From Candidatus Poribacteria bacterium (lineage in GTDB: Bacteria > Poribacteria > WGA-4E > WGA-3G): a DNA stretch of 64,000 nt. Of this stretch, positions 27,855-37,613 are shown one piece after another. Positions within the stretch are counted from its first letter, which is position 1, and the number at the start of each line of letters is the position of its first letter. The translations under genes were made by a program, and so were the position numbers. Under the pieces are notes generated by a model. That model made no database searches, was not told the origin of the DNA, and saw nothing but the letters and a program-made list of their open reading frames with translations. The stretch spans positions 1 to 64,000 of the forward strand of contig JAAXGN010000068.1 of the NCBI GenBank assembly GCA_012267415.1, given 5' to 3'.

Positions 27855-30398
27855 CTATTCAGAAATTATGGAAACTGTTCCCTGATTTCCATCCACATGC
27901 AATGTCTGTCCATCTGAAATTGCTCGTGTTGCGTCAGCGATATTTACAACTGCGGGGACACCATACTCTCTCGCGACCACTGCACCATGTGATAGCATTC
28001 CACCACGTTCCATAACCAAACCGGCAGCCTTTAGAAAGAGGGGTGTCCATGCTGGATCAGTTGAAGGACAGACGAGAATATAATCCTTATCAGTTGGATT
28101 TATGTCTGAAGGACTCAGTAAAACTCGTGCATTTCCTTTTGCCTCACCTGCTGAAACACCGAGACCTGTAAATGTTTCCGACGCGTTTATCTGTTCATGC
28201 TGACCAATGTAATCCAATGCGTCACTAAATATAACGTCTGACAACGGAATTTGGATTAGTTTTTTTCGCTGTTCTTTTCTTTCAATAATCAGATCGTTAT
28301 ACCTTTCTCCGTTGATTAATCCCTCTAATTCATCTGGTAGGAGATAGAAAATGCCTCCCTCCAGTTTGTACCGGGTATCCAATTCAATCAAGGTTCTACG
28401 TATCTGTTCGTATCCAAGCATCAAGTAGAATTTTGCTGTCTCTCTGAAAGGCATATATCGTCTTGTATAATCCAGTTCAATTTCAATCTGTTTTTTCAAT
28501 TTCTTATGTGTTTCAAGCAATTTGTTAAGTTCTATCAGTGCAGTTTCTCGTTGCTCCCTTTGACGTTTAAAATGCTGATTTTTACTTTCTGATGTATCTG
28601 TGGGTTTCTCCTTCAGTTGTGAGTATAATTGAATTATCTGTTCAAGATATGTTGTATCTTCACGCCATCTCGGTTCTGCGAGTTCAAATTCACCGACAGC
28701 GCGGTGTCCGTAGTCGTTTAGAAAATCTTTGAGAGACACTTCTTCGTTGGCTACCTGCCATAGTTTATCATTCGTTTCAACTGTCAGATTTCCTGACTCT
28801 CCGCTAATAAGTCCACTCGCCAATCCTTTCGCTTCACTTTCATTCATACATTTCAGGAGTATATTTTCTAATCTTTGTAGAGAAAATGCGGCGAGAAGTG
28901 TGGCGATAAGTGCTTTCGGTGCAAACTCGTCTAATGTTTTCTGTGTCCATTCGCTGAATTTCTGGACGAGTTCTTTGTCTGAAAGTTCCGTATAAGCAAC
29001 ATGCTGCTCTGATCTAACCATCTCATGAAAGCTTGGTAGCTCATGTTCTCTCAGAATTTTATCATAGTTAGACCGACACTTGTTCAGCTGCAATTCTGCT
29101 TTCGTCATCCGGATAATATGTTGTGGCAGTTTCACCCAGAATGAAAGTGTGCTATGCTTGATATCTGTCTTCGCTTGTGCGTACAGTGCTTTCTGAGGAT
29201 TCTGTTTTAGTTCTTCAAAATTGTGAACTAAGGGAAATCCATCAAAGAAGAGTTCTGCTTCACGATTCAGATTTATGTATATTCTGCCGCAGATAATATC
29301 TAAAATTCCATTCTCATCAACGTGTTTGCTCGGATAGAAACCCAAACTGCGATATGCTTTGCCTAAGCCACCTTTTCCTGACATAAAGCATTTTATTATT
29401 TCCCACGTCATGGGTAAGGGCGCGGGTAAGACCTCTGCTATATTGTGATGACTCCATACAGTGTCTCTCCCGTCGGCAATTCGTTCAAGCGAACTGATTT
29501 CCGATTGAATAAGTTTCTGTATCTCTCCATCTGAATGAGGTATAGCCTGTGTTTTTACTGTAATCGGTCTTGCCTGCAATAGGACAATCTCATCATCCGC
29601 GAGTGCCCATTCAACATCCATCGGTTGATCATATAGGTTCTCAACTTGAAGACCGATCTGATACAGTTCCATCAACTGGTCATCCGAAAGACTTTGGGTA
29701 TTTTGCTTGCTCTCTGGTATATCCTGTACACCAACCTCGGTGACCATCTCTTTTTTTGATGCAATGTCTTTCTTTAGTATCTCACCTATTTTGCGCGAGA
29801 TTTGGAAACTATCTGGTGTGATAGAACCTGAAACAACAGATTCACCCAACCCCCAATTTGATTCAACGATACAGACATTCTCATCATACGGACTCACAGT
29901 AAACAGAACACCAGACACATCGGCTGCACACATCTCTTGCACAATCACAGCCATTGACAAACCATCATCTTGAATACCTTTTGTTTTTCGGTAGTTAATT
30001 GCTCTTTCAGACCAGAGGGAAGACCAACATCTTTTTATGCAGTCAACAAGTTCATCATCCTCTACGTTTAAGAATGTATCTTGTTGTCCGGCGAAGCTTG
30101 CGTCTTGTAAATCTTCAGCGGTGGCACTGGAGCGAACAGCGACTTTACCTTTGTTGAGTGTTTCTCTCGCTCTGTGTATCGCTTCAACTATGTTGGGTTC
30201 TAAGGTTAGGTCTATTATTTTTTCAGGAGTCTGCTCTGACAAGCCTTTAACTGAGGAACTGAATGCATCGGTGGTGACACAGAATCCTGGTGGGACGTTG
30301 AATTCTGCTTGGGTTAATTTGCCGAGATTTAGTGCTTTCCCGCCAACAAGCGTCAGGTCATTTTCTGCAATATCTGAGAAGTGTTTGATTAATTGCAT
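27855..30398 (-). CDS. PEP synthase/rifampicin phosphotransferase-like dikinase
   Basis: 847 residues from the ATG at 30398 (AGGA upstream); the frame opens 14 codons earlier. N-terminal PPDK ATP-grasp domain about 1-315, starting with LVGGKALNLGKL and containing VRSSATAEDLQDASFAGQQ-type sequence; a large helical middle; and the C-terminal swivelling phospho-His domain with His804 in GGMLSHGAVVARE. The PEP/pyruvate-binding barrel of true PEP synthase is absent, so the three-part layout fits rifampicin phosphotransferase-type enzymes, which transfer the beta-phosphate of ATP to a small molecule. The natural substrate is unknown and resistance should not be assumed. Confidence 0.9.
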   Translation of the reverse strand: MQLIKHFSDIAENDLTLVGGKALNLGKLTQAEFNVPPGFCVTTDAFSSSVKGLSEQTPEKIIDLTLEPNIVEAIHRARETLNKGKVAVRSSATAEDLQDASFAGQQDTFLNVEDDELVDCIKRCWSSLWSERAINYRKTKGIQDDGLSMAVIVQEMCAADVSGVLFTVSPYDENVCIVESNWGLGESVVSGSITPDSFQISRKIGEILKKDIASKKEMVTEVGVQDIPESKQNTQSLSDDQLMELYQIGLQVENLYDQPMDVEWALADDEIVLLQARPITVKTQAIPHSDGEIQKLIQSEISSLERIADGRDTVWSHHNIAEVLPAPLPMTWEIIKCFMSGKGGLGKAYRSLGFYPSKHVDENGILDIICGRIYINLNREAELFFDGFPLVHNFEELKQNPQKALYAQAKTDIKHSTLSFWVKLPQHIIRMTKAELQLNKCRSNYDKILREHELPSFHEMVRSEQHVAYTELSDKELVQKFSEWTQKTLDEFAPKALIATLLAAFSLQRLENILLKCMNESEAKGLASGLISGESGNLTVETNDKLWQVANEEVSLKDFLNDYGHRAVGEFELAEPRWREDTTYLEQIIQLYSQLKEKPTDTSESKNQHFKRQREQRETALIELNKLLETHKKLKKQIEIELDYTRRYMPFRETAKFYLMLGYEQIRRTLIELDTRYKLEGGIFYLLPDELEGLINGERYNDLIIERKEQRKKLIQIPLSDVIFSDALDYIGQHEQINASETFTGLGVSAGEAKGNARVLLSPSDINPTDKDYILVCPSTDPAWTPLFLKAAGLVMERGGMLSHGAVVAREYGVPAVVNIADATRAISDGQTLHVDGNQGTVSIISE

Positions 30399-30456
30399 CA
30401 GTCCTAATTGTTTATTATATGTAACCAGAACGCTACACACTGTGCACTTGCGGATG

Positions 30457-33153
30457 CTATTTTACAATGACGAGGCGTCGTGTCTGCTGGAAAGAAGGGG
30501 TTTCTAATTTGTAAAAATAGACACCACTTGCGACTTTTTCACCTAACGCATTTTTGCCATCCCAATAGGCTGCACGTCCCCGACTGTTGTAAAATCCCGC
30601 GGATTGAATACCGAGCGAAAGGGTGCGAATTAACTTACCAGTTGACCCATAAATAGATATTGAGACAAGACTGTCTTGCGAAAGTTGATATGGAATCCAC
30701 GTCTCCGGGTTAAACGGATTCGGGTAGTTCTGCAACAACTGATTCTGCATAGGTTTACCGATGCTGTCAAGTCGGACAGACAGAACCGCATTTGCCAAAT
30801 GTTCAGGTGTCACTTCATATTTGAGGGTTTGGGCTTCCACATTTCCATTTGGACCGACAACGCGTATTTCAATCACATCTCCAACTTGGACAACGCTACG
30901 TTGCGACAAGTCAGCTGTTGCAGCAGCAAAATAATCACCTTGCACTGAGGTGGCTACTGTGCTATCTGTTCTCAGGTTACGGGTTATTACCTGATAACCG
31001 TCAAATGTGGGTTTCCCTTCTAAATGTCCGCTTACAACAAATGCCCATGCTTCTTGTGGCGTATCCGTAGATATGGCGGGTGCTGCGGCATCATCGGTTT
31101 GATCTGTCCAGGGTGCCCCAATGAAAGCAAAGTCGCGCGTCTGGGGAACATTAACAATATAGCCTTGTCCACCTTCAATAAGAAAACCGTCGTTAGGTGC
31201 GCTCGGAGTCCATCCGATGAAACGTTGTTTTTCTGCGTCAAGTGCTATTACAACATTCGCTCCAGCGATACTTGCCAGAGATTTCGCAGTCATCGGTTTC
31301 AGGGAGGCTAAAGGTAGAGAAAGCATGTTCAAACCTTTCGTCAGTGTGACATGGAAGGTGTTGCCAAAATGATCGCTTTCTGCCTTGGTGGTAGGTCTTG
31401 CGATAAACCCGTGTCTCCGTCCATCTGCTGAGTCATAGTGTCCGACGATAGAGCTGTCCTGATTGATATTCCAACCTTCTGTGCTAACGCTGCCTGGGAC
31501 CTCCAAGCTTTGTAACCCGTGCTGGAGTGTTCCGACAGCAGTGCGGGGGATATCACCTTTCAATTTTGCTCGTGCAATTACAACGCCTATATCGTTGGCA
31601 CCAGGGAGAAAAAAGTATTCAAACTGTGCGGCATGTGGTAGTTCAAGGGATAAGAATCTACCATCTGGGTTACGTATAAATGGATAGAATACACCTTGGG
31701 AATCGACGAAGCTGCCGATGACACCACCTTCCGCGTTCGTAAAATCGGCATAAGTTGCTGATGCTTCGGGGTATTCAATGATTAGGTCGCCTGAAAATCC
31801 GCGGCGAACACCGGAGGTATCTATAAAACTGCCTGTGAGTATCCCCGTAGCATCACTGAGACCGTATATGAACGTTTGGACGGCACCCGGAAAATCGTAT
31901 TGTCGTAACTCTCCATCTTCTAAGACGACACCGTGGTAGAGACCGTCGCTATCCTCGTAGTGTCCAGCAGCTTTTCCATCGTTGCTGAGCGCATAGAAAT
32001 GCGTTCTCTGTGAACCCGGAAAATCATACCTCGTAAAAACACCATCAATGAGCGTCCAACCGACCTCTTTTTCTCCATCAGGACTTCGCGTGTAGCCTGC
32101 ATAATCCTCAAAGTCGCTACTTGCTGTCAATGCTAAGAAATCTACACCGGGGACATCAATCGTCTCATAAGTAAAGGAGATAAAGACAGGGGGTGCAATG
32201 GGTGGTTCATCAACAGGGTCAGTGGTGTCTGTTATGGGTCTTGCGATAAACCCGTGTCTACGTCCATCTGCTGTGTCATAGTGTCCGACGACTGAGCCGT
32301 CCTGATTGATATTCCAACCTTCTGTGCTAACGCTGTCCGGAAATTTCAGCTCCTGCAGTCCTTCCGGGAATAGACCGACAAAAGTGCGTGGGAGTCCATC
32401 TACCAGTTTATCTCGTGCAACGACAACCCTGGCATCGTTGATACCGTGGACAAAAAAGTACTCCTGTTTTCCTTGTGTTGTAAGGTTAAGCGTTACAAAA
32501 CCACCATCCGGGACACGCACATAAGCATAGTATATGCCATCAGCATCTACGTAGCTACCTACCATACCCCCTTCCGCGTTGACAAAATCGGCGTAAGTTT
32601 CCAATGCTCCAGGGAATTCAACGATTGTGTCTCCTGAAAATCCGCGGCGGATCCCGGAAGCATCTATATAATTACCTGTCAGTGCACCGGTTGCATCACT
32701 AATCCCGTATATTTCTGTTTCGACAGCATCCGGAAAATCATATTGGCGTAGTTCGCCATTTTCTAAGATAACACCGTGGGAACGCCCTTCGTTATCCAAG
32801 TAGTGTCCCGCAGCGTTTCCATTATTACCCAGTGCATAGAAACGGGTGTCCTGAGAGTTAGGGAATGCATAAGTCTTAAAAACCCCGTCAATAAGTGTGA
32901 AGGCGACAATTTTTTCGCTATCAGGACTGCGCGTATAACCCGCGTAATCTTCAAAGTCGCTACTTGCTGTCAACGCTAAAAAGTCTACACCGGGGACATC
33001 AATCGTCTCATAGGTATAGTTGGCAGTAGTGGATATGGTAACGGGTTCAGTGTTGTCTTGTGCAATGGTGTTCCTTAAAAAAAAGGAACTGAGGCATATA
33101 AAAATCGTAAACGTATGAAACAAAAAACTGGTTTTATTGTGAATCTGCATCAT
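30457..33153 (-). CDS. Exported HAF-repeat protein with C-terminal sorting domain
   Basis: 898 residues. Signal peptide about 1-31. Two long tandem repeats (about 45-300 and 328-590) each begin with YETIDVPGVDFLAL and hold several HAF-type units (for example GHYDTADGRRHGFIARP at the end). A further beta domain (about 600-790) follows, and the last 85 residues are the NYPNPFNPETWIPY domain ending in a basic tail, of the kind used as sorting signals in Fibrobacteres/Bacteroidetes/Poribacteria-type proteins. AGAGGA precedes paired ATG codons. It is likely surface-exposed or secreted. A HAF function is not known. Confidence 0.88.
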   Translation of the reverse strand: MMQIHNKTSFLFHTFTIFICLSSFFLRNTIAQDNTEPVTISTTANYTYETIDVPGVDFLALTASSDFEDYAGYTRSPDSEKIVAFTLIDGVFKTYAFPNSQDTRFYALGNNGNAAGHYLDNEGRSHGVILENGELRQYDFPDAVETEIYGISDATGALTGNYIDASGIRRGFSGDTIVEFPGALETYADFVNAEGGMVGSYVDADGIYYAYVRVPDGGFVTLNLTTQGKQEYFFVHGINDARVVVARDKLVDGLPRTFVGLFPEGLQELKFPDSVSTEGWNINQDGSVVGHYDTADGRRHGFIARPITDTTDPVDEPPIAPPVFISFTYETIDVPGVDFLALTASSDFEDYAGYTRSPDGEKEVGWTLIDGVFTRYDFPGSQRTHFYALSNDGKAAGHYEDSDGLYHGVVLEDGELRQYDFPGAVQTFIYGLSDATGILTGSFIDTSGVRRGFSGDLIIEYPEASATYADFTNAEGGVIGSFVDSQGVFYPFIRNPDGRFLSLELPHAAQFEYFFLPGANDIGVVIARAKLKGDIPRTAVGTLQHGLQSLEVPGSVSTEGWNINQDSSIVGHYDSADGRRHGFIARPTTKAESDHFGNTFHVTLTKGLNMLSLPLASLKPMTAKSLASIAGANVVIALDAEKQRFIGWTPSAPNDGFLIEGGQGYIVNVPQTRDFAFIGAPWTDQTDDAAAPAISTDTPQEAWAFVVSGHLEGKPTFDGYQVITRNLRTDSTVATSVQGDYFAAATADLSQRSVVQVGDVIEIRVVGPNGNVEAQTLKYEVTPEHLANAVLSVRLDSIGKPMQNQLLQNYPNPFNPETWIPYQLSQDSLVSISIYGSTGKLIRTLSLGIQSAGFYNSRGRAAYWDGKNALGEKVASGVYFYKLETPSFQQTRRLVIVK

Positions 33154-33182
33154 AAGAATCCTCTTACTTAGTTTTAATTATA

Positions 33183-33215
33183 TGTCACAGTTACACCGAA
33201 AGTCTAACTGTGACA
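33183..33215. repeat. Perfect 11-bp inverted repeat in the gap between two exported-protein genes
   Basis: TGTCACAGTTA, an 11-base loop and TAACTGTGACA. No T run follows on either strand, so it is not a classical terminator. It may be an operator, a processing hairpin or a transcription pause site. Confidence 0.7.
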
Positions 33216-33240
33216 CTTATCAGTTCTATATTAATTGTCC

Positions 33241-36200
33241 CTACTTCCTTATCAACATTTTTCGTATTGCAGTAAAATCTCCGGCAGACAAAGTATAGAA
33301 ATAGATTCCACTTGCCACATGTTCACCTATTTCATTCTTGCCGTCCCAATATGCTGCGCGGGCACGACTTCTATAAATACCTGCGGGTTGATGTCCTAAT
33401 GCCAATGTCCGAACTAATGTGCCATTCGCAGCATAGATTGTCAGATTGACCTCCGTTGCCGCTGCAAGGTGATAAGGTATCCACGTCTCTGGATTGAATG
33501 GGTTCGGATAGTTAACAAGCAACTTTGTTTTATTTGGCACTGTAATGGTTTCCAAGAGTATCTGGAGATTTGCGATTCCTTCTCGGAAAGCAATTGAACC
33601 GTCATCTGCAGCTTGTGCCAGATCTATCCAGCCTGTTACCGTTGCTGGTGTTAACGCGCCGTCCTTCATTAATACTAAGGTAGGAGCAGACGCAGTTGAT
33701 TCCCCGAAGCTCTGTGCTACTGCGATCAGGTCTAAGATGTTGATAAGGCCATCACCGTTTACATCCGCTCGTGGACTGTCAGATGCGTTAGAGCCGAAGG
33801 ATTGTGCGACCTGTATTAAATCCATAATATTCACGAGGCCGTCCTGATTCACATCCGCATCCAGTCTGGGTTCGTCACCCGTCACAGTGATGAGGAGTTC
33901 TGGCGCAATAAAAGGAATCGGTTGACTACTGCGGGTTCCAGCCTCAAAGTTTTCAAGTGTTAACAGAGATTCTCCGGTACCGACTACAGTAAAACGGACT
34001 GAACACAACGTGCCATTTCCATTGACTCCGCTACCGTCAAGTCGTAGTGCGTTGATACCGACAATTTTCCCAGTATCGTTCTGAATTGTACCGCCATCAA
34101 AACGGGGTTCTATTTCTTCAGACATCAGGAAATCACCTTGGCTGACTTCTAATGCATTGAGTACATCCGAATTAAACACAAGGTCCGCTTGCCAACCTGC
34201 TAAATTTCTCACATTTTCTGTTTTCAGGTCTAACGTGAACGTGTCTCCGACTTCATAGCTTGTCGCATCAGTTTCAAACACGAATCTTGTACCGGGTCGG
34301 AATACAGTATATTGTGTGTCGGGTGCAAAACCGAAATACCCGCTGAACCCACCGTGTCCGTGGTTGTCGATTGCAACCAATAGTGCATTTTGTCCCTGTT
34401 TCAGCGTGACAGGGATGACATCTTCGTAATTGTTTGTCCCACCACGATTGCTGAGCACTTTGTGCACCAATGCACCATTTAGCCATACCTTGACAGAATC
34501 ATCACTCCCGACGAACATTCTTGTCTGCTGTTCGCTTGGAGAATCTAAGATAACGGACCCGTAAATGATATGGTCATATATTTCTGATCCCGTGCCCCAT
34601 CCGAGGGACTCCGTCATGATGTTGATATTATTCCCTGTCGTCTGAAGATGATGCCATGTCCAGACGCTTTCTCCGACTGCCTTTCCAGCGGCAGCACCGT
34701 TGGTAGACACCTTTATTTCTGTCGCTGCGCCTCTGGATGCACGTGCAAGAAAGTCTGTATTTTCATCTAATCGTGTGCCCGGGACAATTACCCATAACCA
34801 AGGTCCTGTTATCTTTCTCCCACCTGTCGGGAAGCCTGGATTTCCTACCGTGCGCACAAAAGTATTGGGGGATAATTGACTTATAAATGAAAAGTCGGTT
34901 ATTGCGTTGTTCCGAAGGTCCAACCGTTCCAAGTTAGTCAAATTCACGAGTGAGGACACCTCTGAAATGACATTGTTTTCAAGGTATAACACCTCCAAAT
35001 TGGTTAACCCCGCAAGCGGCGACACATTCTCTATAATATTGGCATCAAGATTCAGTGTTGTTAGGTTTTTCAGGTTGCTCAGCGGGGTCAGATCAGATAT
35101 CCCGTTATTTACTAATTCTAACCACTCTAATTGGGTCAGTTCTTCCAATGGGGTTAGATCTGAAAGACTACATCCATGAATCTCTAATCGCGTCAGAGCA
35201 GTTAGTCCTTCAAAAGATGGGAGCTCAGTTGTCAATCTGTTGTTACCATATTCTATCCAATTCAGGCGTGGTAAAGATGATAAAACTGAGAAATCTGTTA
35301 TTGGTGTTTGCCAAGCATCTATCCGTTGTAGAGATGTTAATTTTGCAAGGGGAGAAAGGTCTGTTACAGGATTACCCGTAATTCCTACGCCTTCTAATTT
35401 TGTTAACTTCGTCAATGGAGATAAATCCGTTATCTGATTCTGTTCAAGTCCCAACCAGTCTACTCGGATTAGATTCTCCAACGGCGTAACGTTTGTTATC
35501 TGATTACCGCGAAGTTTGATGTTATTCAGCTGAGTTAAACCTGCTAACGGAGATAAGTCTGATATAGCGTTGCGTCGAAATTCTATCCGTTCCAAGTTTG
35601 TTGCAAATTGAAGTCCCCTTAAGTCACTAATCCCTTGGTCATCTGCTACAATAATCCTCAATCTTTCCATATCTGTCTTAGCAATAGTAGCGTCGGGTGC
35701 CATGTTGAGTGTACTTCTAATTGCATTGCGTAGGTTTAGGTCAGGGATTATAACTATGCCGCCTATCTCTTCATCTCGGTCTTCAAGATCATCAGGTCGG
35801 ATGTCATCATACACAATAGAAATGACAGCTTCGAATTTTGCTGTCCAATCATCTCGTTTCACTCGTCCGTTTTCAACCGTTAATTGTACTAAGTCTTGTA
35901 AACGCGGATCATCGTTTATCCTTGTAAGGAAGTCTGCTGTTTGTAATCCGATGGCGGATGCAGCGTGTGCCGCGCTAACGGGTTCTTGAAATGCGTCAAA
36001 GAAACGGTGCACAGGTTCAATATCTTTAATGTCACCACCTGTTGCTTCAAGTGACACCTTATAACGTTCCGCATCCTTGTTTACAAGTGCATCCATCTCC
36101 GATTTTTCCACATAGAGGCGTAACGCATGGTCCCTATCAAGTAGGTTCGTCTTCGCTTCTATTACTGCACGCACCTCATCTTCAAACGTCTTCATTCCTT

Positions 36201-37470
36201 CTGTGTGACAACCGATGCAGGAAATCCCATTTCGCACATCGGGAGGACTTGCAGCAGGGTTAGAAACGATGTTTGTCGGTGCGACATCAAGTTTTTGACC
36301 ATTAGCATCTACAAGAAAGTATGCCTGCAAACCGTTCGGCAGATTGAAGATAATTTCGCCACCATCATGCGTAAAGTTCAGTGGATAGTCAAAGACATTT
36401 TGTGTACCTACACTTCCGGCAAAGTCGTAGCTTTTCCAATAGGCACCATATCGTGATCTGTGCCGTTCAACAACCCGATTGTTTTGTGAAACACCGGAAT
36501 CGTTGAATCCTGCACGCCAAACACGAATACCGGGAGCATCCTGTAGATTTCCTGCAACATCCACATCAAGATTGGTTTCCAACTCGCGGTCTGTATCGGG
36601 TAATCCAAGGATGTCGTTGTAAAGTGGTGGCACGGATGCAGTGGCAAGAAACCAATCCACATGGACAAACGGCACATTACACACCATTGCTTCACGCAAA
36701 TTTGTCAGTTTTGTAAGCAATCTTTGTCTATCTTGAATACGTTCAATACTATCTGGAGATGCTTTTTCGATACTGGGCTCAATGCTATAGGGATATGCTT
36801 CTTCAATCTGTGTCCATCGATTCGTTCCAACCTCCCACTCGTAATCCGGGAGATTAATGTAAAAGATTGTCTCTTCCATGTCAATCGGAACCGGGTTGAT
36901 GACATCAGACCCCCAAGAGAGACTGTTTACGAGTTTTGAAAGCGCGTGTTGATAGTTTGCGAGTGTGTCATCGGATTCACCTGCATTGTAAAGATGTGTC
37001 ATCGTAAAATACCGTGCATAAGGACGGTCAAATGCTGCCAATGTGTCCAAATGCTGTTGTATGGCATCAAGCATCGAATCAGTAGTTATGAAGGTACGAT
37101 CTGGTTGGGAATCAACATTCCAATCAGGTGCACCAGCTAAAATCCATTGACGGATCGTCTCAATCGCTTCTGATGACAACGGTTCACTGTTGAACGGCAT
37201 ACGCCTTAATGGGTCAGTTTCAATTAACCTTTTATAGAACTCAGAATTAACAGGGTCCCCAGGAATAACAGAGCCATCATCAATTATATTTGGATATTGT
37301 ATGCGTAATTGCTCCGTGTAAGATCCACCCTCACCATGACATCCATTGCAGCTATTCTCAAATATTGCATACGCTTGTTGTGCGATGTTCTGTTGTGCAT
37401 CAACACTTTGAAAACTCAATATGAGCACTAAAAAAATACTAACAATAATCACACGCTTTACTATCTTCAT
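33241..37470 (-). CDS. Exported cytochrome c/LRR/cohesin/dockerin mosaic protein with sorting domain
   Basis: 1409 residues from the ATG at 37470, chosen because GGAG lies nine bases upstream; an ATG five codons earlier lacks one. Signal peptide about 1-25. Two haem-binding motifs CNGCH (41-45) and CIGCH (418-422) bound a region resembling planctomycete-type cytochrome modules. About twelve 22-residue internalin-like leucine-rich repeats lie at about 600-880. Then come a ligand-binding-like beta domain, a cohesin-like domain (about 1075-1210, with VGDTFTLDLKTENV), a dockerin pair (DVNQDGLVNIMDL and DVNGDGLINILDL), and the NYPNPFNPETWIPY sorting domain. Electron transfer or adhesion is possible. 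Confidence 0.9.
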   Translation of the reverse strand: MKIVKRVIIVSIFLVLILSFQSVDAQQNIAQQAYAIFENSCNGCHGEGGSYTEQLRIQYPNIIDDGSVIPGDPVNSEFYKRLIETDPLRRMPFNSEPLSSEAIETIRQWILAGAPDWNVDSQPDRTFITTDSMLDAIQQHLDTLAAFDRPYARYFTMTHLYNAGESDDTLANYQHALSKLVNSLSWGSDVINPVPIDMEETIFYINLPDYEWEVGTNRWTQIEEAYPYSIEPSIEKASPDSIERIQDRQRLLTKLTNLREAMVCNVPFVHVDWFLATASVPPLYNDILGLPDTDRELETNLDVDVAGNLQDAPGIRVWRAGFNDSGVSQNNRVVERHRSRYGAYWKSYDFAGSVGTQNVFDYPLNFTHDGGEIIFNLPNGLQAYFLVDANGQKLDVAPTNIVSNPAASPPDVRNGISCIGCHTEGMKTFEDEVRAVIEAKTNLLDRDHALRLYVEKSEMDALVNKDAERYKVSLEATGGDIKDIEPVHRFFDAFQEPVSAAHAASAIGLQTADFLTRINDDPRLQDLVQLTVENGRVKRDDWTAKFEAVISIVYDDIRPDDLEDRDEEIGGIVIIPDLNLRNAIRSTLNMAPDATIAKTDMERLRIIVADDQGISDLRGLQFATNLERIEFRRNAISDLSPLAGLTQLNNIKLRGNQITNVTPLENLIRVDWLGLEQNQITDLSPLTKLTKLEGVGITGNPVTDLSPLAKLTSLQRIDAWQTPITDFSVLSSLPRLNWIEYGNNRLTTELPSFEGLTALTRLEIHGCSLSDLTPLEELTQLEWLELVNNGISDLTPLSNLKNLTTLNLDANIIENVSPLAGLTNLEVLYLENNVISEVSSLVNLTNLERLDLRNNAITDFSFISQLSPNTFVRTVGNPGFPTGGRKITGPWLWVIVPGTRLDENTDFLARASRGAATEIKVSTNGAAAGKAVGESVWTWHHLQTTGNNINIMTESLGWGTGSEIYDHIIYGSVILDSPSEQQTRMFVGSDDSVKVWLNGALVHKVLSNRGGTNNYEDVIPVTLKQGQNALLVAIDNHGHGGFSGYFGFAPDTQYTVFRPGTRFVFETDATSYEVGDTFTLDLKTENVRNLAGWQADLVFNSDVLNALEVSQGDFLMSEEIEPRFDGGTIQNDTGKIVGINALRLDGSGVNGNGTLCSVRFTVVGTGESLLTLENFEAGTRSSQPIPFIAPELLITVTGDEPRLDADVNQDGLVNIMDLIQVAQSFGSNASDSPRADVNGDGLINILDLIAVAQSFGESTASAPTLVLMKDGALTPATVTGWIDLAQAADDGSIAFREGIANLQILLETITVPNKTKLLVNYPNPFNPETWIPYHLAAATEVNLTIYAANGTLVRTLALGHQPAGIYRSRARAAYWDGKNEIGEHVASGIYFYTLSAGDFTAIRKMLIRK

Positions 37471-37538
37471 TTCTTTTTTCTCCATAATGAATAACGAGAT
37501 TTATAGTGGACTTCAGAATAAATGATACACTCTACAGC

Positions 37539-37561
37539 GGGCGAGGAAACCTCGCCCCTAC
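37539..37561 (-). repeat. GTAG-headed palindrome (REP-like)
   Basis: On the minus strand GTAG is followed by GGGCGAGGTTTCCTCGCCC, a perfect palindrome. It lies in the 143-base gap between two exported-protein genes. Confidence 0.8.
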
Positions 37562-37613
37562 GCGGGGTGATCTTTGTAAATACGTAAATGTCTCATTAAT
37601 TATTGAATTTACT

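Noticed and set aside
27855-30398. True PEP synthase (ppsA)
   Set aside because: The C-terminal PEP/pyruvate barrel is missing; the order of domains fits the Rph type.
33183-33215. Intrinsic terminator after the LRR/cytochrome gene
   Set aside because: A perfect stem, but no T run on either strand.
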